Shown here in pieces: positions 8,190 to 16,416 of a stretch of DNA of 64,000 bases. The DNA is taken from NCBI GenBank assembly GCA_947498505.1, contig CANMKG010000003.1:372001-436000 (forward strand). The letters are read 5' to 3'. Position numbers and translations under genes: made by a program. This DNA comes from an uncultured Maribacter sp. (GTDB lineage: Bacteria > Bacteroidota > Bacteroidia > Flavobacteriales > Flavobacteriaceae). The notes beneath the pieces are model-generated. The model saw only the letters and a list, made by a program, of their open reading frames with translations, did not search any database and was not told the origin of the DNA. How positions within the stretch are numbered: the first letter of the stretch is position 1; every line of letters starts with the position of its first letter.

Positions 8190-10559
8190 ATGTTTAAAAA
8201 CTATTTAAAAATCGCTTGGCGAAACCTTCGAAAAAACAAGGTCTATTTTTTTATAAATATTCTAGGTTTGTCTATCGCCCTTACAGTATCATTTCTATTG
8301 CTCTTGTGGGTATATGATGAATATAAGATGGACAAGTTTCATGTGAACAATGATCAACTTTATCAGGTTAAACGTACGGTACCATTAGAAAAAGGAATTT
8401 TAGATGTATACGAGACCGTACCATATCAATTGTTAAGAACTGCCAAAGAACAGTTGCCAGAAATAGAAAGTTATATTGTGTTAGGTCGTAGTTTTGATGA
8501 TAACCTAAGGGTTAACAATGTTGATTTTAGAGCGGCAGGAACGTTTACGAATGCGGATTTTTTTAAAAGTTTTTCCTTCCCGATTGTTCATGGTGATATT
8601 TCACAGTTAGATAGTAAGCCTGAGGCTATTGCAATATCGGAAAGTCTTGCTCTTAAGATTTGGGGTGTAAATTGGAAAAAAGAGGCAATAAATAGTCCTT
8701 TGCAAATACTTGAAATTGGAAATTTCACTGTGGAAGCTGTTTATAAAGACTTTCCAAAAAATTCCTCTATTCAAAATGATTTTTACTATAGTTTTAATGG
8801 GTATTTAAAGAAGAATGATTGGATGCTTGAATGGGGAAATAGAGGTATGCAAGGTGCCTTTCTTCTTCAAAAGGGTACAGATGCTAATAAAGTTGCAGAT
8901 AAAGTTCAAGCTCTATTTCAAGCTAATGTTGAGGGGGATAATAAAGAGGGTAGTTTTTTACAAAAATTTTCCAATAACTATTTGTATGGTAAGTATAATG
9001 AAAAGGCAGAAGTTGCTGGTGGACGTATTGAATATGTGAGGATTTTTATGATTGCAGCAATCTTTTTGCTATTAATTTCATGCATTAATTTTGTTAATCT
9101 TTCCACGGCATATGCAACCAAAAGAGCTGGTGAGATTGGTGTTCGAAAAGTAAATGGTGCTGGAAAGAAAACGTTGATTAGACAGTTTCTTACTGAAACA
9201 GCCCTTGTAACATTTATATCTTTTGTATTAGCATATGGTTTGGCTTGGTTGTTACTACCCAGCGTTAATGAATTTGTTGGAAAAAAATTAGATATCGGAA
9301 TTACGCAACCTATCGTTTGGTTATGTATTGCCATTATTTTTGTTTTAATCACTATACTTTCTGGAGTTTATCCTGCAGTCGTCATCTCTTCGTTTAAAAC
9401 TATTGATGCCTTGAAAGGGAAAACGCAGGAAAAAAGAAACACAATTTCCTTTAGAAAAGGATTGGTTGTATTACAATTTGGATTAGCTATTTTACTTATG
9501 GTTGCGGCGATTATAGTAAAGTTACAGGTTAAGTATATCAACGAAAAAGATTTGGGTATTGCTAAAAACCACATTGTCTCAACCCATCAAGATGAGGAGC
9601 TTACCGAAAAATATGAAGTCCTCAGAAACCAACTAATTGCTTCAGATGCTATAGAGGATGTCACTTTGGCTGGTCCATTTCCACTGGATATAGGAGCCTC
9701 CACAAGTGGTGTTAGTTGGTCTGGAAAGGCAAAAGAACAACAAAACATAGAATTTTCTTTGCTATGGACTGCGTCTAATTTCCCCAAGGTTTTTGAAATT
9801 GCGTTGGACAAGGGTAGATATTATCCAGAAGGAAGTAAAGACACCGTGAATATTGTAATTAATCAGAAAGCGGTTGATATAATGGGACTTTCAAATCCAG
9901 TTGGTAAAACTATTGAAGTTTGGGGTACGCAACGACAAATTATTGGAGTGTTGAAAGACTTTCATAATAGATCACTTTATGAAGCTATACAACCTTCGAT
10001 TTTCTTTTTAGACCCAACAGATGCGGGAACAATGTTTATCAAACTAAAAGCAGATGGCACTAAAAGAGGATTGGCACATATTCATTCAACTTTTGAAAAA
10101 ATTTTACCAGACACTCCGCTTCACCTTGATTTTGTAGACGAGGAGTATGCTAAGAAGTATAAAAGTGAAACTTTAACTAGCGTACTTACATATTATTTTG
10201 CCTTTGTTTCTATCCTTGTTTCCTGTCTAGGTCTTTTTGGTTTAGCGACGTTTATAGCTAAACAACGTACTAAGGAAATCGGAATTCGAAAAGTATTAGG
10301 TGCTAGCGTAAGTGGTATCACAACCTTAATATCTGTAGATTTTTTAAAGTTAGTAGGGCTGGCCATTTTGATAGCCTTACCTCTGGCATATTATTTAATG
10401 AGTGGATGGCTTGAGGGTTTCGCCTATAGAATAGAAATATCATGGTGGGTTTTTCTTAGTACAGCCTTTTTAACCATACTTATAGCTTTTTTAACTATTG
10501 GTTTTCAGGCCATCAAGGCGGCTATGACAGAACCAGTAAAAAGTTTACGTTCAGAATAA
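8190..10559 (+). CDS. FtsX/MacB-type ABC permease P4
   Basis: This 789-residue permease has two MacB-core/FtsX halves. It starts MFKNYLKIAWRNLRKNK and ends PVKSLRSE. Coupling motifs are AGEIGVRKVNGA and TKEIGIRKVLGA; the second periplasmic domain has GVLKDFHNRSL. Its first 46 bases are nearly identical to those of P5 (three differences), after which the two genes diverge sharply. That suggests a shared duplication or gene-conversion tract at the 5' end. It is spaced 28 nt after P3 with a spacer almost the same as the one before P3. Confidence 0.92.
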   Translation: MFKNYLKIAWRNLRKNKVYFFINILGLSIALTVSFLLLLWVYDEYKMDKFHVNNDQLYQVKRTVPLEKGILDVYETVPYQLLRTAKEQLPEIESYIVLGRSFDDNLRVNNVDFRAAGTFTNADFFKSFSFPIVHGDISQLDSKPEAIAISESLALKIWGVNWKKEAINSPLQILEIGNFTVEAVYKDFPKNSSIQNDFYYSFNGYLKKNDWMLEWGNRGMQGAFLLQKGTDANKVADKVQALFQANVEGDNKEGSFLQKFSNNYLYGKYNEKAEVAGGRIEYVRIFMIAAIFLLLISCINFVNLSTAYATKRAGEIGVRKVNGAGKKTLIRQFLTETALVTFISFVLAYGLAWLLLPSVNEFVGKKLDIGITQPIVWLCIAIIFVLITILSGVYPAVVISSFKTIDALKGKTQEKRNTISFRKGLVVLQFGLAILLMVAAIIVKLQVKYINEKDLGIAKNHIVSTHQDEELTEKYEVLRNQLIASDAIEDVTLAGPFPLDIGASTSGVSWSGKAKEQQNIEFSLLWTASNFPKVFEIALDKGRYYPEGSKDTVNIVINQKAVDIMGLSNPVGKTIEVWGTQRQIIGVLKDFHNRSLYEAIQPSIFFLDPTDAGTMFIKLKADGTKRGLAHIHSTFEKILPDTPLHLDFVDEEYAKKYKSETLTSVLTYYFAFVSILVSCLGLFGLATFIAKQRTKEIGIRKVLGASVSGITTLISVDFLKLVGLAILIALPLAYYLMSGWLEGFAYRIEISWWVFLSTAFLTILIAFLTIGFQAIKAAMTEPVKSLRSE

Positions 10560-10584
10560 TCATCAATCATAAATAACATCAATC

Positions 10585-12984
10585 ATGTTTAAAAACTATT
10601 TAAAAATCGCCTGGAGAAACCTTCGAAAAAATAAAGGATATTCCATTATCAATATTGGAGGATTAGCACTGGGAATGGCAGTGGCTCTTATTATTGGACT
10701 TTGGATGTATGATGAGTTAACTAGAGATAGTTATTTTCATAGTAAGGATAAAATAGCACAGGTCTATCAATCACAGACATTTAATGGCAGAACCGGTACT
10801 GGACCTGCCATACCGTTACCTCTTGAGCCTGCCTTGCGAGATGGGTATGCGGACAATTTTAAACACTTAATGATGGCATCTTGGACTCAAGATAGTTATA
10901 TCAAGTATAAAGAAAATAGTATTTCGCGACCAGGGAATTATATGCAACCTGTAGCGCCCGAATTGTTAAACTTAGAGATTCTTAAAGGTGAAAAAGATGG
11001 GCTTAGAGAAATCAATTCTATTATGATTTCAAAATCTACCGCAGATGCATTATTCGGTAAAGAAGATCCTATAGGAAAGATACTCAAAATTAGTAATGAG
11101 TATGATTTAAACGTAACAGCAGTTTATCAGGATATTCCTTTTAACAACACTTTTAATGACACGGATTATATAATTCCATGGGATAATTATGTTGCGAACA
11201 GGGAATGGGTGAAAAGTTCTTTAGATACTTGGGGGAATAACTCTTTTCAGATGTTTGTTCAGTTAACCGAAAACGCAGACATGGAAACGGTTTCTGAAAT
11301 AATTCGAAATGTAAAAAAAGACCTTAATGAAGATACGGTAGAATTTAATCCTCAATTGTTTCTTTTACCTATGGAAGATTGGTATTTGCGTAATAATTTT
11401 GAGGAAGGTAAACAAGTTGGAGGGCGTATAAAGTATGTTTGGCTTTTTGGTATTATTGGTGTTTTTGTACTCTTATTGGCGTGTATTAATTTTATGAATC
11501 TAAGTACAGCGCGTTCTGAAAAACGGGCTAAAGAAGTAGGCGTTAGAAAGTCTATTGGTTCACGAAAAGGACAACTTATAAATCAATTTTTGAGTGAATC
11601 CTTTTTGGTAGTGTTGTTTGCTTATGTTGTTGCTGTTGGTATTGTACTTCTGTCCTTGGACGGATTTAACGAGTTGGCAAGTAAACAAATTGCTTTTCCA
11701 TGGGGAATTGGTGCGTTTTGGTTGATTTCGATTGTTTTTATACTATTCACGGCTCTATTAGCTGGTAGTTATCCTGCTTTATACCTTTCTTCATTTAAAC
11801 CTGTCGATGTATTGAAAGGTACGTTCAAGGCTGGAAAATATGCGGGTTTGCCAAGAAAAATACTAGTGGTTTTACAATTTACGGTTTCGGTAGCTTTTAT
11901 TATTGGAACAGTAATAGTGATGCAGCAAATAAATCATGCTAAAAATAGACCAATTGGTTATGATAGAAGCGGATTGGTGCAAATACCAACATGGTCAGCT
12001 GATTTTCAAGGAAAGACAGATGTAATGCGCGAACAGTTCATAAAATCTGGAGCCGTTATAGCAATGGCTACATCTAGTAGTCCAACAACACAGGTTTGGT
12101 CTAATAGAAGTGGTTTTACATGGGAAGGAAAGCCTGATGGATTTCAAGAAGATTTCGCATGGACTGAGGTATCAGCTGAATATGCTTCTACTTTAGATTT
12201 GAAAATTGTTCAAGGAAGAGATTTTTCTAGAGATATGGCGTCCGATTCCCTAGGGATTTTGATTAACGAAACTGCAGTTAAATACATGGGGATTGAGAAT
12301 CCGGTAGGGACTATTATTCGTGATTCAAACGAAGAGAATCCTGGTCCGCCTATGAAAATTCTCGGGGTGGTCGAAGATATTATAGCACAGTCACCTTATG
12401 AACCAGTTAAACAAGCCTGGTATGTATATGATCGTGATAATAATTTTAGCTATTACAATTTACGTTTGAACCCTGCGCAAAGTGCTAAACAAAATCTTGC
12501 AATTGTTGAACGAGTGTTCAAAGAAAACTTTCCTGCAATCCCTTTTCAATATGATTTTGTAGATGATAAATATGCCGAAAAATTTGCTGCTGAACAGCGT
12601 ATTGGTACTCTCTCAGGAATTTTTACCGCTTTGGCTATTTTAATAAGCTGTCTAGGGTTGTTTGGTTTAACCTCTTTTGTTGCCGAACAACGAACCAAAG
12701 AAATCGGCGTGCGAAAAGTATTGGGCGCAACGGTTTTTAATGTCTGGAATATGCTTTCAAAAGACTTTTTAAAATTAGTCACTATTTCATGTTTTATCGC
12801 CATACCCATTGCCTATTATGTAATGAATGGTTGGCTTCAAGAATATCCGTATCGCGTAATTCTTAAATGGTGGATTTTTGCTTTAGCTGTTTTTGGAGCA
12901 ATGGGAGTAACAGTTTTAACGGTAAGTTTTCAAGCCATTAAGGCGGCAAAGGCGAATCCTGTTAAAAGTTTACGAACGGAATAA
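10585..12984 (+). CDS. FtsX/MacB-type ABC permease P5
   Basis: This 799-residue member of the array starts MFKNYLKIAWRNLRKNKGY and ends PVKSLRTE. Coupling motifs AKEVGVRKSIGS and TKEIGVRKVLGA are intact. One difference from most siblings: the usual GVVKDFHF motif at the end of the second periplasmic domain reads GVVEDIIAQSPYEPV here, so the DFH element is lost. That may mark a different interface or substrate surface in the second periplasmic domain. Membrane layout otherwise matches the eight-segment pattern. Confidence 0.92.
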   Translation: MFKNYLKIAWRNLRKNKGYSIINIGGLALGMAVALIIGLWMYDELTRDSYFHSKDKIAQVYQSQTFNGRTGTGPAIPLPLEPALRDGYADNFKHLMMASWTQDSYIKYKENSISRPGNYMQPVAPELLNLEILKGEKDGLREINSIMISKSTADALFGKEDPIGKILKISNEYDLNVTAVYQDIPFNNTFNDTDYIIPWDNYVANREWVKSSLDTWGNNSFQMFVQLTENADMETVSEIIRNVKKDLNEDTVEFNPQLFLLPMEDWYLRNNFEEGKQVGGRIKYVWLFGIIGVFVLLLACINFMNLSTARSEKRAKEVGVRKSIGSRKGQLINQFLSESFLVVLFAYVVAVGIVLLSLDGFNELASKQIAFPWGIGAFWLISIVFILFTALLAGSYPALYLSSFKPVDVLKGTFKAGKYAGLPRKILVVLQFTVSVAFIIGTVIVMQQINHAKNRPIGYDRSGLVQIPTWSADFQGKTDVMREQFIKSGAVIAMATSSSPTTQVWSNRSGFTWEGKPDGFQEDFAWTEVSAEYASTLDLKIVQGRDFSRDMASDSLGILINETAVKYMGIENPVGTIIRDSNEENPGPPMKILGVVEDIIAQSPYEPVKQAWYVYDRDNNFSYYNLRLNPAQSAKQNLAIVERVFKENFPAIPFQYDFVDDKYAEKFAAEQRIGTLSGIFTALAILISCLGLFGLTSFVAEQRTKEIGVRKVLGATVFNVWNMLSKDFLKLVTISCFIAIPIAYYVMNGWLQEYPYRVILKWWIFALAVFGAMGVTVLTVSFQAIKAAKANPVKSLRTE

Positions 12985-13012
12985 ATCATCATTAACCAAT
13001 ACATAGACAAAC

Positions 13013-15430
13013 ATGATTAAAAATTATATAAAACTCGCATGGCGAAGTATTAAAAAGGACAAACTATTTACTATTGTCAAAATTGGTGGTTTCTCTATTG
13101 GTATTGCCGCTTGTTTATTAATAGCTCTGTTTATTGGTAATGAATTAAAATATGACCAGCATTACCAAAATAAAAAACACATATACAGAGTGGTTATGCA
13201 AGGGCAAATGAATGGTGAAACTTTAAAAAGCACACATTTTCAATTACCCTTTGCAGGCGCTTTACAGTCGGATTTTCCAGAAATTATAAGGGCTGGTAAG
13301 ATAAACACTATAAAAATATTTGGTGCAGGAAAAAGAGGAATGCGCTTAAATGGAGAAACACAAAACGTTTTTGAAGAGGGTTTTGTTCTTGCCGATCAAG
13401 AGGCGTTTGATATTTTAGAATTTGAATTAGAGAAAGGTAATCCTAAAGAAGCTTTAAAAAACCCTAGAAGTATTATTATTTCTAAATCAAAAGCAGAAAA
13501 ACACTTTGCCAACGAAAAAGCTTTAGGGCAAACAATTTTTTTAGATAATAATACTACAAAACCCTATACTATTACCGGGGTTATGAAAGACGTTCCTAAA
13601 AACTCACATTTAGAGGTTAATTTTCTTCTTTCCATAGATGATATCAATATGAGTTGGACCAACCAAAACTACTTTACTTACGTCTTGGTAGATCCAAACA
13701 CAAACATTCAATTGTTGGAAGAAAAGATGGTTTCAATTATGGAAAAATATATTATTCCAGCACAACTAAATAGAGGTCGTGCTCCTGACTTTATTGATAT
13801 TTTAAAAACTGTAGAATATAAGCTTCAGCCTATAACAGATATCCATTTAAAGTCGGATTTAAAAATGCAAGATGGTTTAAAGCATGGGGATATTAGATTT
13901 GTTTGGTTATTTGCTGCTATTGCATGCTTTGTTTTGATACTAGCAATTATAAATTTCATTAATCTTTCAACAGCAAAGTCTGCTAATAAAGCTAAAGAAG
14001 TAGGACTCAGAAAAACCGTTGGAGCTTTTAAAAATAACCTTGTAACTCAATTTTTAACGGAATCTATACTATTCAGTGTAATTTCACATACTCTAGGTGT
14101 TCTTATCGCTTGGGTATTACTTCCTAGTTTTAATAACATTGCCACCAAAACTATTGAAATGCCATGGAATACAATGTGGTTTCTCCCCTCGCTTTTGATT
14201 TCTTCATTGTTTGTGGGTAGTATGGCTGGGTTGTATCCTGCATTCTATTTGTCATCGTTTAAACCTGTAAATGTTTTAAAAGGCAGTTTAAGCGTTGGAA
14301 GCAAAAGTGGAAAGTTAAGAAGTGGGTTAGTTATTTTTCAATTTACCACTTCTATAATCCTAATAATCGGAACGTTGATTATTTATAAACAAATGGATTT
14401 CATTCTTAAAAAAGAATTAGGGTATAATAAGGAACAAATTGTTGTTTTAGAAGGGACCAATGTTCTTGGAGAAAAAACGGAATCTTTTAAAGAACAGCTC
14501 TTAAAAATCTCACAGGTAAAAAATGTAACCGTAACAAACTATTTACCTATTGATGGAGGTAGCAGAAATGGAAATACCTTTAGAAAGGTTGAGGAAGGAA
14601 ATGAAGGTAGGGGAATTCCTGGACAAATATGGAAAGTAGATTACGATTACATCAAAACACTAGGAATTCGGCTCAAAGAGGGTCGTGACTTTTCAAAGGA
14701 ATACACTTCAGATGCTCTAAATTCTATTATTATTAATTCTCAAATGTCGAAGGAACTAGGTTTTACTAATCCTATAGGAAAAAAACTAGATAATAATGGT
14801 CAGCTTTTTACGATTACTGGGGTAGTTGAAGATTTTCATTTTAAATCTTTAAAAGAAAACATCTCTGCTTTATCACTTGTTATTGGTAAGGATATTGGAG
14901 CGATATCAGTAAAACTTGAAAAAGGTAATATAAATGAAGCCTTGGCATCTATAGAAACTACTTGGAATAAAAATGTACCGAATCAAACTATTAATTATAA
15001 ATTTTTAGATCAAGAATTTACCCAAATGCATGCAGATGTTCAGCGGATGGGAAAAATATTTAACAGTTTCTCTTTATTTGCTGTTTTTGTTGCTTGTTTA
15101 GGTCTTTTTGCACTCTCCGCCTTTATGGTGGAACAACGTAAAAAAGAAATAAGCATACGTTTAGTTTTAGGAGCTCCTTTTAGGAGTATTTACGAGTTGC
15201 TTACTCTTGATTTTATCAAGTTGATTCTTGTTTCCATTTGTATTGCTATACCTATTGGTTGGTATGTTATGAGCCGCTGGCTACAGGACTTTGCTTATCG
15301 TATTGTAATTGGATGGGAAGTATTTTTAATGGCTGGATTTATTGCTTTTGGTGTTGCTATTTTAACAATAAGCTACCAGTCTATAAGTGCAACTTTAATA
15401 CAACCATTAAAAAGCCTACGAACAGAATAA
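13013..15430 (+). CDS. FtsX/MacB-type ABC permease P6
   Basis: This 805-residue two-domain permease starts MIKNYIKLAWRSIKKDK. Coupling motifs are AKEVGLRKTVGA and KKEISIRLVLGA (the second is less canonical, with RLV for RKV). The second periplasmic domain carries GVVEDFHFKSL. It ends PLKSLRTE. It is the last permease before the esterase gene, which begins 20 nt after its stop, so permease and hydrolase are probably on one transcript. Assignment to the family is firm; substrate is unknown. Confidence 0.92.
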   Translation: MIKNYIKLAWRSIKKDKLFTIVKIGGFSIGIAACLLIALFIGNELKYDQHYQNKKHIYRVVMQGQMNGETLKSTHFQLPFAGALQSDFPEIIRAGKINTIKIFGAGKRGMRLNGETQNVFEEGFVLADQEAFDILEFELEKGNPKEALKNPRSIIISKSKAEKHFANEKALGQTIFLDNNTTKPYTITGVMKDVPKNSHLEVNFLLSIDDINMSWTNQNYFTYVLVDPNTNIQLLEEKMVSIMEKYIIPAQLNRGRAPDFIDILKTVEYKLQPITDIHLKSDLKMQDGLKHGDIRFVWLFAAIACFVLILAIINFINLSTAKSANKAKEVGLRKTVGAFKNNLVTQFLTESILFSVISHTLGVLIAWVLLPSFNNIATKTIEMPWNTMWFLPSLLISSLFVGSMAGLYPAFYLSSFKPVNVLKGSLSVGSKSGKLRSGLVIFQFTTSIILIIGTLIIYKQMDFILKKELGYNKEQIVVLEGTNVLGEKTESFKEQLLKISQVKNVTVTNYLPIDGGSRNGNTFRKVEEGNEGRGIPGQIWKVDYDYIKTLGIRLKEGRDFSKEYTSDALNSIIINSQMSKELGFTNPIGKKLDNNGQLFTITGVVEDFHFKSLKENISALSLVIGKDIGAISVKLEKGNINEALASIETTWNKNVPNQTINYKFLDQEFTQMHADVQRMGKIFNSFSLFAVFVACLGLFALSAFMVEQRKKEISIRLVLGAPFRSIYELLTLDFIKLILVSICIAIPIGWYVMSRWLQDFAYRIVIGWEVFLMAGFIAFGVAILTISYQSISATLIQPLKSLRTE

Positions 15431-15450
15431 AAATTAAAATCAATTTAAAA

Positions 15451-16278
15451 ATGGATGTAAAAACACTTGTTTCTCGAAAATGCCAACAACTTATTTATGT
15501 TATTTCATTTTGTTTATTGTGTGTATCCAATATTGTAATAGCGCAACAAAATAGCACCCCACTCGTAGATTCTTTATTTTCTAAAGTGTTGAATGAACAC
15601 AGAAATTACAGGGTTGTTCTACCTGTAGATTACGATGCGAACTCAGGTAAAAAACATGATGTTATTTATGTATTAGACGGTGAAACGGTTGTAAATGTTG
15701 TTTCTCCAATACATAGAATTGCATCGGACTGGGGAGAAGTCCCTAGGTGTATTATAGTTGGTATAGATAATAAGTTCGTAGATGGAGTAGTAATGAGAAA
15801 TAGAGATTTACTGCCAACGCATGTTAATTCTTCATCTTTATCTGGAGGTGCAAACAACTATTTAAAGTTTATAAAAGAAGAGTTAATGCCATATATTGAT
15901 AAAAAGTATGCTACATCAAAACGCAACACGCTTTTTGGACATTCTCATGGAGGTACATTTACGATATATAGTATGCTAGCCGAACCTAATTTATTTAATG
16001 CATATATAGCTACAGATCCATCATTGTGGTGGGATGGAGGCTATGTTACCAACAAACTAAAGGAGTCATTACCTAATAAACCAAATTTAAATGTAAAACT
16101 GTTTGTCTCTGGACGAAAGGGGTATCCCTATAAAAACATGGGAATTGAAACTATGGATGCTGTATTAAAGACAAATGCTCCCAAAAATCTTAAATGGGAA
16201 AGTGTTGCCTATGAAAATGAAACACACATAAGTGTTTTATTAAAAACGGTTTATGATGGTTTAAAGTTTGTTTATTAA
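15451..16278 (+). CDS. Secreted alpha/beta hydrolase, esterase D/Fes-like family
   Basis: This 275-residue protein starts at ATG 15451. A longer in-frame opening upstream lies inside P6 and is rejected. The N-terminus has a signal peptide (basic start, hydrophobic run YVISFCLLCVSNIVIA, then QQ). The mature part has the esterase fold landmarks: VIYVLDGE, a nucleophile elbow GHSHGG, PSLWWDGG, and a terminal His in NETHISV as the likely catalytic base. These features match the PF00756 group that includes enterochelin/bacillibactin esterases and S-formylglutathione hydrolases. It is embedded between two permeases of the array, so it may act in the periplasm on the transported material. The substrate is an inference only. 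Confidence 0.85.
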   Translation: MDVKTLVSRKCQQLIYVISFCLLCVSNIVIAQQNSTPLVDSLFSKVLNEHRNYRVVLPVDYDANSGKKHDVIYVLDGETVVNVVSPIHRIASDWGEVPRCIIVGIDNKFVDGVVMRNRDLLPTHVNSSSLSGGANNYLKFIKEELMPYIDKKYATSKRNTLFGHSHGGTFTIYSMLAEPNLFNAYIATDPSLWWDGGYVTNKLKESLPNKPNLNVKLFVSGRKGYPYKNMGIETMDAVLKTNAPKNLKWESVAYENETHISVLLKTVYDGLKFVY

Positions 16279-16416
16279 GATGTTAAAAAATAGAACAATA
16301 TACTTGAAAGTAGTTTAAAACCTGCGTTGCGATTTTTTTGGAAACAAAAAGTTTCCTGCACCTATTGTACGAGAAGGGTAATACTAAGATAAATTCATAA
16401 CAAAAATTGAACAATC

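Noticed and set aside
15238-15450. In-frame upstream extension of the esterase gene
   Set aside because: It overlaps the end of permease P6 in another frame, is aromatic/Cys-rich nonsense, and would bury the signal peptide that starts at 15451.
16340-16356. GGAAAC-AAAAA-GTTTCC hairpin between the esterase and P7
   Set aside because: No T-run follows on either strand in the correct orientation, so it is not supported as a terminator.
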